A stretch of DNA of 64,000 nt from Afifella aestuarii (GTDB lineage Bacteria > Pseudomonadota > Alphaproteobacteria > Rhizobiales > Afifellaceae): positions 792,501 to 856,500 of the forward strand of contig NZ_SAUF01000001.1 in the NCBI RefSeq assembly GCF_004023665.1, written 5' to 3'. Shown here in pieces: positions 25,196-33,308 of this stretch. The notes under the pieces are model-generated. The model made no database searches. It was not told the DNA's origin and was given only the letters and a program-made list of their open reading frames with translations. How positions within the stretch are numbered: the first letter of the stretch is position 1; each line of letters starts with the position of its first letter. The position numbers and the translations under genes are program-made.

Positions 25196-26532
25196 TGTGG
25201 CGGATCTGGACGGGTGCGCCGAGCCTGCAGCGCCGCCTGAGCCTCGGGCTGGCGGTCGGGGTCACGGCGATGTGGCTGGCGGCAGCGATCGCGGCCGGCC
25301 TCGTGATCCGCGAAGAGCTGGACGAGGCCTATGACAGCGCGCTGCAGGAGACCGCGCAACGGCTGTTGCCGCTCGCCGTGCTCGATATCGTGGAAAGGAG
25401 CGCGGGGGCGGGCGGACGCCGGGTCACGCCGATCGGCGAGCACAAGGAGTTTCTGACCTATCTCGTGCGCGATTCGAAGGGCCGGATTCTGATGCAATCG
25501 CACGATGCCGTCCCGGCGGATTTCCCCGACACGCCGGCGCATGGTTTTCGCACGACGAAGACGCATCGCATCTATGGCGAGAAGGCGGTGAGCGGCACGA
25601 TCATCATGGAGGTCGCCGAAACGCTCGCCCATCGCCGCGAGGCGGCGATCGAGGCCGCGGGAACGCTGTTCCTGCCGCTCCTCGGGCTCGTCCCGGCAAG
25701 TCTTTTTGGCGTGTGGTGGTTCGTGCGCGTCAGCATCCGGCCGATCCGGTCGTTTCGCGGTGCCATCGAAGCGCGAGGCGAGGGCGATCTGTCGCCGATC
25801 GCGGACGGTGGATTGCCGGCGGAGATCGAACCGATCGCCGATGCCGTCAACCGGCTGATGGAGCGGCTGCGGCGGGCGCTCGAGGCGGAGCGGAGTTTCA
25901 CGGCGAACAGCGCCCATGAGCTGCGCACCCCGATCGCGGCGGCACTCGCCCACACGCAGCGGCTCATCGCCGTCAGCAAGGACGAGGCGGTGCGCGAGCG
26001 TGGGCGCCATATCGAGGCGGGGCTGACGCGGCTGTCGTCGCTGTCGGAAAAGCTGATGCAGCTCGCACGCGCCGAAGGCGCCGGGCTGATCGCCGAGGCC
26101 GAGCAGGATCTGACGACGGTTCTTGAGCATCTCGTCGAAGAATTCCGCCGCGCCGAGCCGGAAAACGCGCGTCTTCGGCTCGTCACAAACGGCCGCCTCG
26201 TCTCGCATATGGATGCCGACGCGTTTGCGATCCTTCTGCGCAATCTCATCGAGAACGCGCTGAAGCACGGCGAGCCGAAGGGGATGATCGAGATCGAGGT
26301 GCCGAGCGACAATGTCGTGCGGGTCGTCAACGGCGGGGTCGTCGTCGGGCCGGACGAGCTGAAACGCCTGCGCGGGCGCTTTGAACGCGGGGCGACGCGC
26401 GCCAAGGGCGCCGGGCTCGGTCTCGCCATCGCGCAGGCGATCGCGGCGGGCTCGGGCGCGGAGCTCACGCTGTCCTCGCCGGCCGCGGGACGCGAAGACG
26501 GTTTCGAGGCGGTGCTCTGGCTGCCGGAGTAG
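25192..26532 (+). CDS. Sensor histidine kinase (QseC/PmrB type)
   Basis: 446 residues. Membrane span about 17-38, periplasmic sensor 39-156, span 157-178, HAMP-like linker, HisKA with phospho-His242 in 'SAHELRTPIAAALAHTQ', N box 'NLIENALKHG' and G box 'GAGLGLAIAQAIA'. The G1 region is short and the ATP-binding domain compact. It phosphorylates the co-encoded regulator (ATGA overlap at 25192). The signal is unknown; related systems answer to metals, catecholamines or polymyxin-type stress. Confidence 0.91.
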   Translation: MMWRIWTGAPSLQRRLSLGLAVGVTAMWLAAAIAAGLVIREELDEAYDSALQETAQRLLPLAVLDIVERSAGAGGRRVTPIGEHKEFLTYLVRDSKGRILMQSHDAVPADFPDTPAHGFRTTKTHRIYGEKAVSGTIIMEVAETLAHRREAAIEAAGTLFLPLLGLVPASLFGVWWFVRVSIRPIRSFRGAIEARGEGDLSPIADGGLPAEIEPIADAVNRLMERLRRALEAERSFTANSAHELRTPIAAALAHTQRLIAVSKDEAVRERGRHIEAGLTRLSSLSEKLMQLARAEGAGLIAEAEQDLTTVLEHLVEEFRRAEPENARLRLVTNGRLVSHMDADAFAILLRNLIENALKHGEPKGMIEIEVPSDNVVRVVNGGVVVGPDELKRLRGRFERGATRAKGAGLGLAIAQAIAAGSGAELTLSSPAAGREDGFEAVLWLPE

Positions 26533-26547
26533 AGAGGGATTCAGCCC

Positions 26548-28074
26548 TCAGCCAGTCTTGCGCAGGGAGCGGATCTGATCGAGGCCGGAGAGGCCGAGTT
26601 TCGGCCACATCTGATCGACGCGGGCCTTCACCTCCGGCGACATGTCGAGAACCGTGCCCCATTCGCGGTGCGTTTCCGCCCCGATCTTGTTGGTCGCATC
26701 GATGCCGAGCTTGCCGCCGAGGCCGAATTCCGGCGAGGCGAAATCGAGATAGTCGATGGGGGTCGATTCCAGCTGCACGAGATCGCGCGAAGGGTCCATG
26801 CGCGTCGACAGGGCCCAGAGGACGTCGGCGCCGTTGTGGACGTCGATGTCGTCGTCGACGACGACGATGCCCTTGGTGTAGCTGAACTGCGGCAGCATCC
26901 CCCACATGCCCATCATGACGCGGCGCGCCTGGCCCGGATAGCGCTTCTTGATGGAGACGATGGCGAGCCGGTAGGAGCAGGCGTCCGGCGGCAGCCAGAC
27001 GTCGGAGATTTCCGGCATTTGCTGAATGATGAGCGGCTTGGCGAGATAGTTGAGCGCCTCGCCCATGACTGAGGGCTCGTCCGGCGGACGGCCGGTGAAG
27101 GTCGAAAGATACAAGGGATCGCGGCGATGGGTGATCGCCGTCACGCGCATCACCGGGAAGGGCTCGACGGCGTTGTAATAGCCGGTGTGGTCGCCGTAAG
27201 GCCCTTCGGGCGCCGTCTCTTCCGCTGAGACATAGCCTTCGATGACGATCTCCGCTTCCGACGGCACGGGGAGGGGAACGGTCAGCCCCTGCACCACCTT
27301 CGGTCGTTCGCCCCGGATGAGACCGGCGAAATCGAGCTCCGACAGGGTTTCGGGGATCGGCATCACGGCTGACAGGATGGTGGCGGGGTCAGCGCCGATG
27401 ACGATCGCCACCGGCATGTCCTTGCCCTGTTTCGCCCAGGCGCGGTGATGGGCGGCGGCACCGCGATGCGCGAGCCAGCGGGTGATGAGATGCGTATCGT
27501 CGAGGACCTGCAATCGGTAGACGCCGACATTGAGCGAGCCGTTGTCCGGCGGTCGGGTGACGACCAGCGGCCAGGAGATGAGCGGTGCCGGTTCGCCCGG
27601 CCAGCAGGTCTGGATCGGCAGGCGGGAGAGTCTTGCGTCCGCGCCGCGCAGCACCTCCGCCTGGCAGGGGGCGTTGCGCACGCTGTCGGGGCGCGTGTTG
27701 AGCGCCGCCTTCAGCATGGGCAGATGCGCGATCGCATCGCGCAGGCCGCTCGGCGGCTGCGGCGAGCGCAGCGAGGCCATCATCTCGCCGAGCTCTCCGA
27801 GGCGCTCCTTCTTCACGCCGAAGCCGGCGGCGACACGCTCGACCGTGCCAAAGAGATTGACGACGACCGGCATCGAGGCCGGCTCGCCTGCCGCATCGCG
27901 CGCATTGTCGAGCTGCAGCGCCGGTCCGCCCGCCTTTAAGACGCGGCGGTGGATCTCCGTGACTTCGTGCACCATGGAAACCGGCGCCGAAATGTGCCGG
28001 AAGTCCCCCGCACCTTCGAGATGCCTCAGGAAGTCACGCAGATTGCGGAAATGTGGCAGGTCTCGAAAGGTCAC
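26548..28074 (-). CDS. ubiD: 4-hydroxy-3-polyprenylbenzoate decarboxylase UbiD
   Basis: 508 residues, close to E. coli UbiD (497). Decarboxylates the polyprenyl-hydroxybenzoate intermediate of ubiquinone synthesis with prenylated FMN. Strongly conserved blocks: 'ETAPEGPYGDHTGYYN', 'YLSTFTGRPPDEPSVMG', 'YPGQARRVMMGMWG', 'DVLWALSTRMDP', 'TPIDYLDFASP' and 'DATNKIGAETHREWG'. GTG start at 28074 with GAGGAGG six bases ahead. Divergent from ubiT-ubiU-ubiV with an FNR-type box between, which fits a role in anaerobic or low-oxygen ubiquinone synthesis. Needs a UbiX partner, not in this window. Confidence 0.93.
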   Translation of the reverse strand: MTFRDLPHFRNLRDFLRHLEGAGDFRHISAPVSMVHEVTEIHRRVLKAGGPALQLDNARDAAGEPASMPVVVNLFGTVERVAAGFGVKKERLGELGEMMASLRSPQPPSGLRDAIAHLPMLKAALNTRPDSVRNAPCQAEVLRGADARLSRLPIQTCWPGEPAPLISWPLVVTRPPDNGSLNVGVYRLQVLDDTHLITRWLAHRGAAAHHRAWAKQGKDMPVAIVIGADPATILSAVMPIPETLSELDFAGLIRGERPKVVQGLTVPLPVPSEAEIVIEGYVSAEETAPEGPYGDHTGYYNAVEPFPVMRVTAITHRRDPLYLSTFTGRPPDEPSVMGEALNYLAKPLIIQQMPEISDVWLPPDACSYRLAIVSIKKRYPGQARRVMMGMWGMLPQFSYTKGIVVVDDDIDVHNGADVLWALSTRMDPSRDLVQLESTPIDYLDFASPEFGLGGKLGIDATNKIGAETHREWGTVLDMSPEVKARVDQMWPKLGLSGLDQIRSLRKTG

Positions 28075-28120
28075 CGGCGCCTCCTCTGTGGCTCGATGCG
28101 GCAGGGGCAGGGCGGCTGCT

Positions 28121-28134
28121 TTGAGCTAGATCAA
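28121..28134. promoter_or_regulatory. FNR/FixK-type box
   Basis: TTGAGCTAGATCAA fits TTGA-N6-TCAA, the Fnr/FixK consensus half-sites. It is 47 bases from the ubiD start and 38 bases from the ubiT start, so it may control both directions. Confidence 0.75.
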
Positions 28135-28171
28135 GGACGTTCCCGTTTGTTTGTCGCTGGATTGGACGGTG

Positions 28172-28732
28172 ATGCAAACTTCCCCCAATATCGTCGCAGT
28201 GCCGGCGCCCGTGCGCCTGCTCATGCGTCCTTTGCCGCTTCTGCCGTTGCGGCTCATGCTGGAGAGGCTGGTTTCCGGGCTGATTCGCCGTCGCCCGGGG
28301 CTGTTTCTGCGGCTCGATCATCATGCCGAGAAGGTGTTTTTGATCGATCCGACGGATCTGCCTTTCGTCTTTCGTCTGAAGCCCGATCCGGAGCATCCGA
28401 CCGTGGAGCCGCTGCGGCGTGAACGGGCAGGCGCCTGGGACGGGCGAATCGCCGGTCCGCTCGGCGCGCTGATGGGCATGATCCACGGCACCTTCGATGG
28501 CGATGCGCTGTTCTTCTCGCGCGATATCATCATCGAGGGCGACACGGAGGCGGTGCTGGCGCTGCGCAACGCGCTCGACGATGCGGAAATCGATCTGATG
28601 GAGGAGGCGGCGATCGCCTTCGGGCCGTTCCGGCCGGCGATCGAGCCGTTTCTGCGCAACGTGACGCCCGTTGCCGCCCGCATCACCGGACTTCCCCTTT
28701 CCCGCAGCGATGAGAACGAGGCCTTTACGTGA
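28172..28732 (+). CDS. ubiT: Anaerobic ubiquinone biosynthesis accessory factor UbiT
   Basis: 186 residues, SCP2 sterol-carrier fold. UbiT is the O2-independent counterpart of UbiJ and presents hydrophobic ubiquinone intermediates to the enzymes. 'LPLRLMLERLVSGLIRRRP' is the N-terminal amphipathic part; 'DGDALFFSRDIIIEGDTEAV' with 'ALRNALDDAEID' is the most conserved UbiT segment. ATG 28172 is preferred over an upstream TTG. Its stop overlaps the ubiU start (GTGA). Confidence 0.92.
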   Translation: MQTSPNIVAVPAPVRLLMRPLPLLPLRLMLERLVSGLIRRRPGLFLRLDHHAEKVFLIDPTDLPFVFRLKPDPEHPTVEPLRRERAGAWDGRIAGPLGALMGMIHGTFDGDALFFSRDIIIEGDTEAVLALRNALDDAEIDLMEEAAIAFGPFRPAIEPFLRNVTPVAARITGLPLSRSDENEAFT

Positions 28733-29715
28733 AACCCCTTGAGCTCGTCTGCCCGGCCGGCACTCCGGCCGCGCTTCGCGCCGCCGTCGAGGCGGGCGCC
28801 GATACGGTTTATTGCGGCTTCCGCGACGAAACCAATGCGCGCAACTTCCCGGGCCTGAATTTCTCGCGGGCTGAGATGGAAGAATCGATCGACTACGCGC
28901 ATCGGCGCGGCTCGAAGGTTCTCGTCGCCATCAACACCTTTCCCCGCGCCGGCGCGCCCGAACTCTGGCGGGCGGCCGTTGACGATGCGGCCCGGTTCGG
29001 CGCCGACGCGGTGATCCTTGCCGATGTCGGGCTGCTCGATTACGCGGCCAACCACCAGCCGGGGCTGCGCCGGCATCTCTCGGTGCAGGCGGCCGCCGCC
29101 AATCCCGACGCGATCAATTTCTATGCCGAGACTTTCGGCGTGCGGCGCGTGGTGCTGCCGCGCGTTTTGACCGTGCAGGAGATCGCCGCGATCAACCGCG
29201 AGATCGAATGCGAGACGGAGGTGTTCGTCTTCGGCGGGCTGTGCGTGATGGCGGAGGGACGCTGCGCGCTTTCCGCATACGCGACCGGGCGCTCGCCCAA
29301 CATGAACGGCGCCTGTTCGCCGGCAAGCCACGTGCATTACAAGGAAGAGGGCAGCGAGCTCGTCTGCGGGCTCGGCGATTTCACCATCAACCGGGTGAAG
29401 AAGGACGCGCCGGCCCCTTATCCGACATTGTGCAAGGGCTGCTTCCAGGCCGGCGATTATCAGGGGCATGTGTTTGAGGATCCGGCAAGCCTCGACGCGG
29501 CGACGCTGATCACCGAATTCGCCTCCGCCGGCGTGACGGCGCTCAAGATCGAGGGCCGGCAGCGCAGCCGCTCCTATACGAAGACCGTGGTGCACACCTT
29601 CCGCAAGGCGGTGGAGGCACAGGCCAAGGGCCTGCCGATCATGGCGAACGAACTCCAGCGGCTGACGGAGGGACAGACGACGACCTCCGGCGCTTACAGC
29701 AAGACCTGGCGCTGA
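28729..29715 (+). CDS. ubiU: O2-independent ubiquinone hydroxylase subunit UbiU
   Basis: 328 residues, U32-peptidase-like family. With UbiV it forms a 4Fe-4S heterodimer that hydroxylates ubiquinone precursors without oxygen, using prephenate as oxygen donor in E. coli. Four cluster cysteines are present: C172 and C179 ('GGLCVMAEGRC'), C196 ('NGACSP') and C235 ('TLCKGC'); their spacing equals that of E. coli UbiU (169/176/193/232). GTG start overlaps the ubiT stop. Confidence 0.95.
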   Translation: MKPLELVCPAGTPAALRAAVEAGADTVYCGFRDETNARNFPGLNFSRAEMEESIDYAHRRGSKVLVAINTFPRAGAPELWRAAVDDAARFGADAVILADVGLLDYAANHQPGLRRHLSVQAAAANPDAINFYAETFGVRRVVLPRVLTVQEIAAINREIECETEVFVFGGLCVMAEGRCALSAYATGRSPNMNGACSPASHVHYKEEGSELVCGLGDFTINRVKKDAPAPYPTLCKGCFQAGDYQGHVFEDPASLDAATLITEFASAGVTALKIEGRQRSRSYTKTVVHTFRKAVEAQAKGLPIMANELQRLTEGQTTTSGAYSKTWR

Positions 29716-29749
29716 GCGCCGGTCTCACAAAACGATAAGAGGTGTAACT

Positions 29750-30679
29750 GTGGCCGGACAAGCATTGCTCACGCTCGGACCCGTCCTGTTCAACTGGCCG
29801 GTGGAGAAATGGGCGGATTTTTACGCCCGCATCGCCGACGAGGCGCCGGTCGACCGCGTCTGTCTCGGCGAAGTCGTCTGCTCCAAACGGCTGCCGTTCT
29901 ACAACGACGTCATCAGCGAAGCGGTGGAGCGGCTGGAGGCGGCCGGCAAGGAGGTCGTGCTGTCGTCGCTGGCGCTCATCACGCTGCCGCGCGAGCGCAA
30001 GGCGGGCGCCGGGCTCGCCAAAGACGAGGAGCATGTGATCGAGGTCAACGACCTCACCATGCTGCGCTATCTGGAACCGGGGCGGAAGATCGCCGTCGGT
30101 CCGCTGGTCAACGTCTACAATGAGGGCACCCTGTCCTGGCTCGCCGGGCGCGGCGCCAAGCATGTCTGCCTGCCGCCGGAGCTGCCGATCGCCTCGGTGG
30201 AGAGCCTGGCAAAGGCGGGTTCTGCCCTCGATCTCGATACGGAAGTGTGGGCTTTCGGGCGCGTGCCGCTCGCCATTTCCGGGCGCTGCTATCACGCGCG
30301 CATCCACAAAGTCTCGAAGGATTCCTGCCAGTTCGTCTGTGGCCTCGATGCCGACGGGTTGCCGGTGAAGACGCTCGACGGCGGGGATTTTCTGGCCATC
30401 AACGGCGTGCAGACGCTGTCGTTCGCTTATGGCAGCGCCCTCGGCGAGCTCGACATCCTGATGCAGGCCGGCGTCAATTCCTTCCGCCTGTCGCCGCATG
30501 ATTGCGACATGGTGGCGGTGGCGGAGCTCTATCGCCAGCGCCTCGACCGCAAGATCTCGGGAGACGAGGCGCAGGCGAAGCTCGCCGCGCTGTTGCCGGA
30601 AGCGGAATTCGCCAACGGCTTCCTCTTCGGCGATTACGGCGCGGAAATGGTGAAAAAGGCCGAGCGCCAGGTCGCCTGA
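29750..30679 (+). CDS. ubiV: O2-independent ubiquinone hydroxylase subunit UbiV
   Basis: 309 residues. Candidate 4Fe-4S ligands: Cys44 in 'GEVVCSKRLPFY', Cys180, Cys193 and Cys197 in 'SGRCYHARIHKVSKDSCQFV'-C, the UbiV pattern. Partner of UbiU; together they catalyse the three hydroxylations of anaerobic ubiquinone synthesis. GTG start (29750) with AGAGGTG eight bases upstream. Last gene of the ubiTUV operon; 34 bases after ubiU. Confidence 0.95.
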   Translation: MAGQALLTLGPVLFNWPVEKWADFYARIADEAPVDRVCLGEVVCSKRLPFYNDVISEAVERLEAAGKEVVLSSLALITLPRERKAGAGLAKDEEHVIEVNDLTMLRYLEPGRKIAVGPLVNVYNEGTLSWLAGRGAKHVCLPPELPIASVESLAKAGSALDLDTEVWAFGRVPLAISGRCYHARIHKVSKDSCQFVCGLDADGLPVKTLDGGDFLAINGVQTLSFAYGSALGELDILMQAGVNSFRLSPHDCDMVAVAELYRQRLDRKISGDEAQAKLAALLPEAEFANGFLFGDYGAEMVKKAERQVA

Positions 30680-30711
30680 CGCATCAAAGAGCTTTTTCGG
30701 TCGGCCGCCTT

Positions 30712-31086
30712 TTATGCGCAGGCGGTCGATTTCGCGCGGCGTCTCTCGCGCTCGTGCCAGAGATCGTAGACCATCTGGGCGCGCAGCCAGAACTCCGGCT
30801 CATTCTTTGCCGCTTCCGCAAGCCCGAGCGCTGTGCGCGCCGTGATCGGCGCGTCGCCACGCAGGATCCGGTGCAGCATCTCGCGGGAGATGCCGGCAAG
30901 ACGGGCAACGTCGACGACCTTAAGATTGCGCCGCTCCATCACCCAAATGCGGTAAAGTTCGCCCGGATGCATCGGGGTGACGTCGTCTGCCGAGCGGTAA
31001 TCGGCAAGAATGTCCTCGACGTCCTGCGCCGAGATCTCTTTCAGATCGGCCTCTCGGGCAGGGCTGATGTCTGCCTCGGCCTTCAT
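30712..31086 (-). CDS. HigA-family HTH protein (solitary antitoxin-like regulator)
   Basis: 124 residues. A 35-residue acidic leader precedes the HigA core: 'MHPGELYRIWVMERRNLKVV', 'ARLAGISREMLHRILRGDAP', 'EFWLRAQMVYDL'. HigA antitoxins neutralise HigB mRNA interferases and repress their own operon. No HigB-like frame lies upstream or downstream, so the toxin is missing or this is a stand-alone regulator. The leader is unusual; HigA normally starts near the MHPGE motif. GGGAGGTG precedes ATG 31086, and an 11-bp inverted repeat follows at 31097-31133. Confidence 0.85.
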   Translation of the reverse strand: MKAEADISPAREADLKEISAQDVEDILADYRSADDVTPMHPGELYRIWVMERRNLKVVDVARLAGISREMLHRILRGDAPITARTALGLAEAAKNEPEFWLRAQMVYDLWHERERRRAKSTACA

Positions 31087-31096
31087 TTGATGGACA

Positions 31097-31133
31097 CCTC
31101 CCGCAGTTGAATATTTGAGTTTACTGCGGGAGG
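31097..31133. promoter_or_regulatory. 11-bp inverted repeat upstream of the HigA-like gene
   Basis: CCTCCCGCAGT (31097-31107) and ACTGCGGGAGG (31123-31133) are exact reverse complements around a 15-base AT-rich centre. One arm overlaps the ribosome binding site of the HigA-like gene, so protein binding would block its expression; it is a likely autoregulatory operator. A terminator for the MaoC gene is the alternative, but there is no T tract. Confidence 0.65.
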
Positions 31134-31157
31134 GCGCGGTTCGGCAAACGATATTGC

Positions 31158-32042
31158 CTACCAGGCGGCAGTGGCCTGCATGGTGGGGGCGCCGTCTGCG
31201 GCGACCCAGAGGGAAAGGCCGTCGTCCTTCTCCGTGGCGTTGAGCGTGGCCGGAGCGCCGTCGAAGAACGGTTTGACGCCGCGGAAATCGAAGGTTTTCG
31301 GAAGCTCTCCTTTGAGCTCGGCGGCGTAATGCAGAAGCCAGGTCGCCTGCATGGGGCCGTGCACGACGAGGCCCGGATAGCCTTCCTCTTCGATGCAATA
31401 GCGGCGATCGTAATGGATGCGGTGGCCGTTGAAGGTGAGCGCCGAATAGCGGAAGAGACGCACCGCATCGGCGGTGACTGGCTTTTGCTGTTCCGCCTGC
31501 GGAGCCTCCGGCGACGGTTTTGCCGCGGCCTGCTGAGAGCGCGGTGACGCGGCCGGGCTTGTCGGGGCTGCCTCGCGATAAACGAGATCCTGGCGCTCGC
31601 GGATGGCGAGGCCGCGGCTCGTGGAGATCTCGTGGTCGACGGTCACGAAGCAGAGCTCGCCAGTGCGGCCTTCCTTGCGCACGACGTCGCGCACCACCGA
31701 GCGGCGCTCGACCTCGTCTCCGACGAGGATCGGACCTTCCAATTCGAGGCGACCGCCGGCCCACATGCGGCGCGGCAGCGGCACGGGCGGCAGAAAGCCT
31801 CCGCGGCTTGGATGTCCGTCCGGACCAAGTCCGGACATCGGCACGGTGGCTGGCGCAAGGCACCAGTGAATTGCGGCGGGGGCCTCCTCGCCCGGTTTCG
31901 GCGTGCCGGGCTCCACATCCATCGTGGCGCGGAAGGCGGCGACGAGATGCGGTGTGACGACGTCGCGCACCGTCTCGCTGCGGCCAATCCATTCGCGAAG
32001 GTGCTCAAGATCGAGCGTTCCTGCGGCAGTCGATGGGGGCAT
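31158..32042 (-). CDS. MaoC-like hot-dog dehydratase/hydratase
   Basis: 294 residues. Two hot-dog halves: N-terminal FAS1-type MaoC domain (about 10-150; 'PLPRRMWAGGRLELEGPILV') and a C-terminal half with the catalytic-type motif 'LTFNGHRIHYDRRYCIEEEG', where Asp/His of the hydratase are expected. An Ala/Pro/Gln-rich linker (about 165-190) joins them. Close to mesaconyl-CoA C4 hydratase / 3-hydroxyacyl-thioester dehydratase proteins. Substrate unknown; no acyl-CoA pathway genes are adjacent. ATG 32042. Confidence 0.84.
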   Translation of the reverse strand: MPPSTAAGTLDLEHLREWIGRSETVRDVVTPHLVAAFRATMDVEPGTPKPGEEAPAAIHWCLAPATVPMSGLGPDGHPSRGGFLPPVPLPRRMWAGGRLELEGPILVGDEVERRSVVRDVVRKEGRTGELCFVTVDHEISTSRGLAIRERQDLVYREAAPTSPAASPRSQQAAAKPSPEAPQAEQQKPVTADAVRLFRYSALTFNGHRIHYDRRYCIEEEGYPGLVVHGPMQATWLLHYAAELKGELPKTFDFRGVKPFFDGAPATLNATEKDDGLSLWVAADGAPTMQATAAW

Positions 32043-32468
32043 GAGAGGACCTTTCGGGCGTTTCCTTTTTATGATGAGCGCTGTCTAGCCGAAAGGGGAG
32101 ACCAGATGAACGGCCTTGGCGAGTTATTCTGCGTGTGCCCGTCAGCTTAAGATTCAATCCGCCAATGGTCGCAGGCGGCAATCACTCAGGAATATTGATC
32201 CAGTCATTCAGCGGCAGTAAAAGGCTTATTGCGGCGGGACACAGCAATACAAAACGCTCCAGGGGGATATGACCTTCCTTCCAAAGAGCCGGCGCGCGTC
32301 AGCGGCTCCCGCATTCGATGGCGCGGGGCGCGTGCAGGCCTGCTTCACCGCGACATTTCATCACCTCGGACGGTGCACGGTTTTTCCTGCCGGAGTTGTC
32401 TTAAAGCAATCTGAAGAGTCGGTTGCACGACCGTGGCGGCATTTCCGTCGTGACGCGGGGGCTGCGCC
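32043..32468. other. Divergent intergenic region between the MaoC and GntR genes
   Basis: About 425 bases. It should contain the promoters of both divergent genes, and possibly the operator of the GntR regulator. A 14-codon frame at 32106-32150 (MNGLGELFCVCPSA) has a good GGGGAG leader, and a 68-codon frame at 32269-32475 has GGGGG ahead of it; neither has a recognisable protein, so I do not call them as genes. Confidence 0.45.
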
Positions 32469-33272
32469 ATGCTGACGAAGATCGTCTCGGACGTGGCGTC
32501 TGCGACGCCGTTGCGCGCACGGCTGACGGAGCGGTTGCGCGAGGCCATTGCCTCGGGCGAGCTCCCGCCGGGTACGCCTTTGCGCGAGCGCCATCTCTGC
32601 CAGGCTCTCGGGATCAGCCGGACTTCGCTGCGCGAGGCGCTGCGCGCCCTCGAGAGCGAGGGGCTTGCCGTCTCCGTGCCGCACAAGGGCGCGATCGTGG
32701 CGCCCTGCGGTAAAAAGGAAGCTGACGACATCTACGCCACCCGGGCGGTCCTCGAAGGGCTGGTCGCCGCGCAATTCGCCGACAAGGCGAGCAAAAAGAG
32801 CCGCGCCGAGCTCCGCCACATCGCCGACGAGCTCGCCGAGATCGAGCCGCCGCTCGACGGGCCCGGCTTCTTCGAAATCGCCGGCCGTTTCAGTGCGACC
32901 ATCATGGAGGGGGCGGGCAACCGGCTTGCCGCCAGCGCGCTGAGTTCAATCTATCTGCGGCAGCGGCAATTGCGCGCCGCCGGCGTCGGCGGCGAACGCT
33001 ATATGGAAGAATGTCTGAGGGGGATGCGGGAAATCGCGTCCGCGATCGACCGGCACGATGCGATTGCCACGGAGGCCGCCTGCCACCGCCATTGCGCCAA
33101 TCTTCTGAAGATTGCTCTTTCCTGCCTTGACGAGAAGAGCGGTAGCCGCACCGCCACGCCCCACAAGGCACGGAGGCTTTCCTCAGGGGCGCGCGACGAC
33201 GCGCCAGACGGCGCCGATGTGCGCAGGGAAAAGCTGCCTGCCGGTCATTCCGATATTGATGAAGTCGCCTGA
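32469..33272 (+). CDS. GntR-family (FadR/FCD type) transcriptional regulator
   Basis: 267 residues. N-terminal winged helix (about 12-76): 'ERLREAIASGELPPGTPLRE', 'LGISRTSLREALRALESEG'. All-helical FCD effector domain (about 85-215) with 'RAVLEGLVAAQFA' and His residues 'CHRHCANLL' suited to a metal site. The last 50 residues are an Arg/Ala/Asp-rich extension beyond the usual length. It diverges from the MaoC-type gene and may control it; acyl-CoAs or carboxylates are common FCD ligands. Confidence 0.85.
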   Translation: MLTKIVSDVASATPLRARLTERLREAIASGELPPGTPLRERHLCQALGISRTSLREALRALESEGLAVSVPHKGAIVAPCGKKEADDIYATRAVLEGLVAAQFADKASKKSRAELRHIADELAEIEPPLDGPGFFEIAGRFSATIMEGAGNRLAASALSSIYLRQRQLRAAGVGGERYMEECLRGMREIASAIDRHDAIATEAACHRHCANLLKIALSCLDEKSGSRTATPHKARRLSSGARDDAPDGADVRREKLPAGHSDIDEVA

Positions 33273-33308
33273 GCTCTGATCACGCAGGCGGCGGAAGGTC
33301 CCTGCGGC

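Noticed and set aside
30712-31086. Complete HigBA toxin-antitoxin module
   Set aside because: No HigB/RelE-like frame of about 90 codons was found on either side of the HigA-like gene.
32106-32150. 14-codon frame MNGLGELFCVCPSA with a good GGGGAG leader, like a leader peptide
   Set aside because: It is more than 300 bases from the next gene on its strand, lacks a run of regulatory codons and has no attenuator hairpin.
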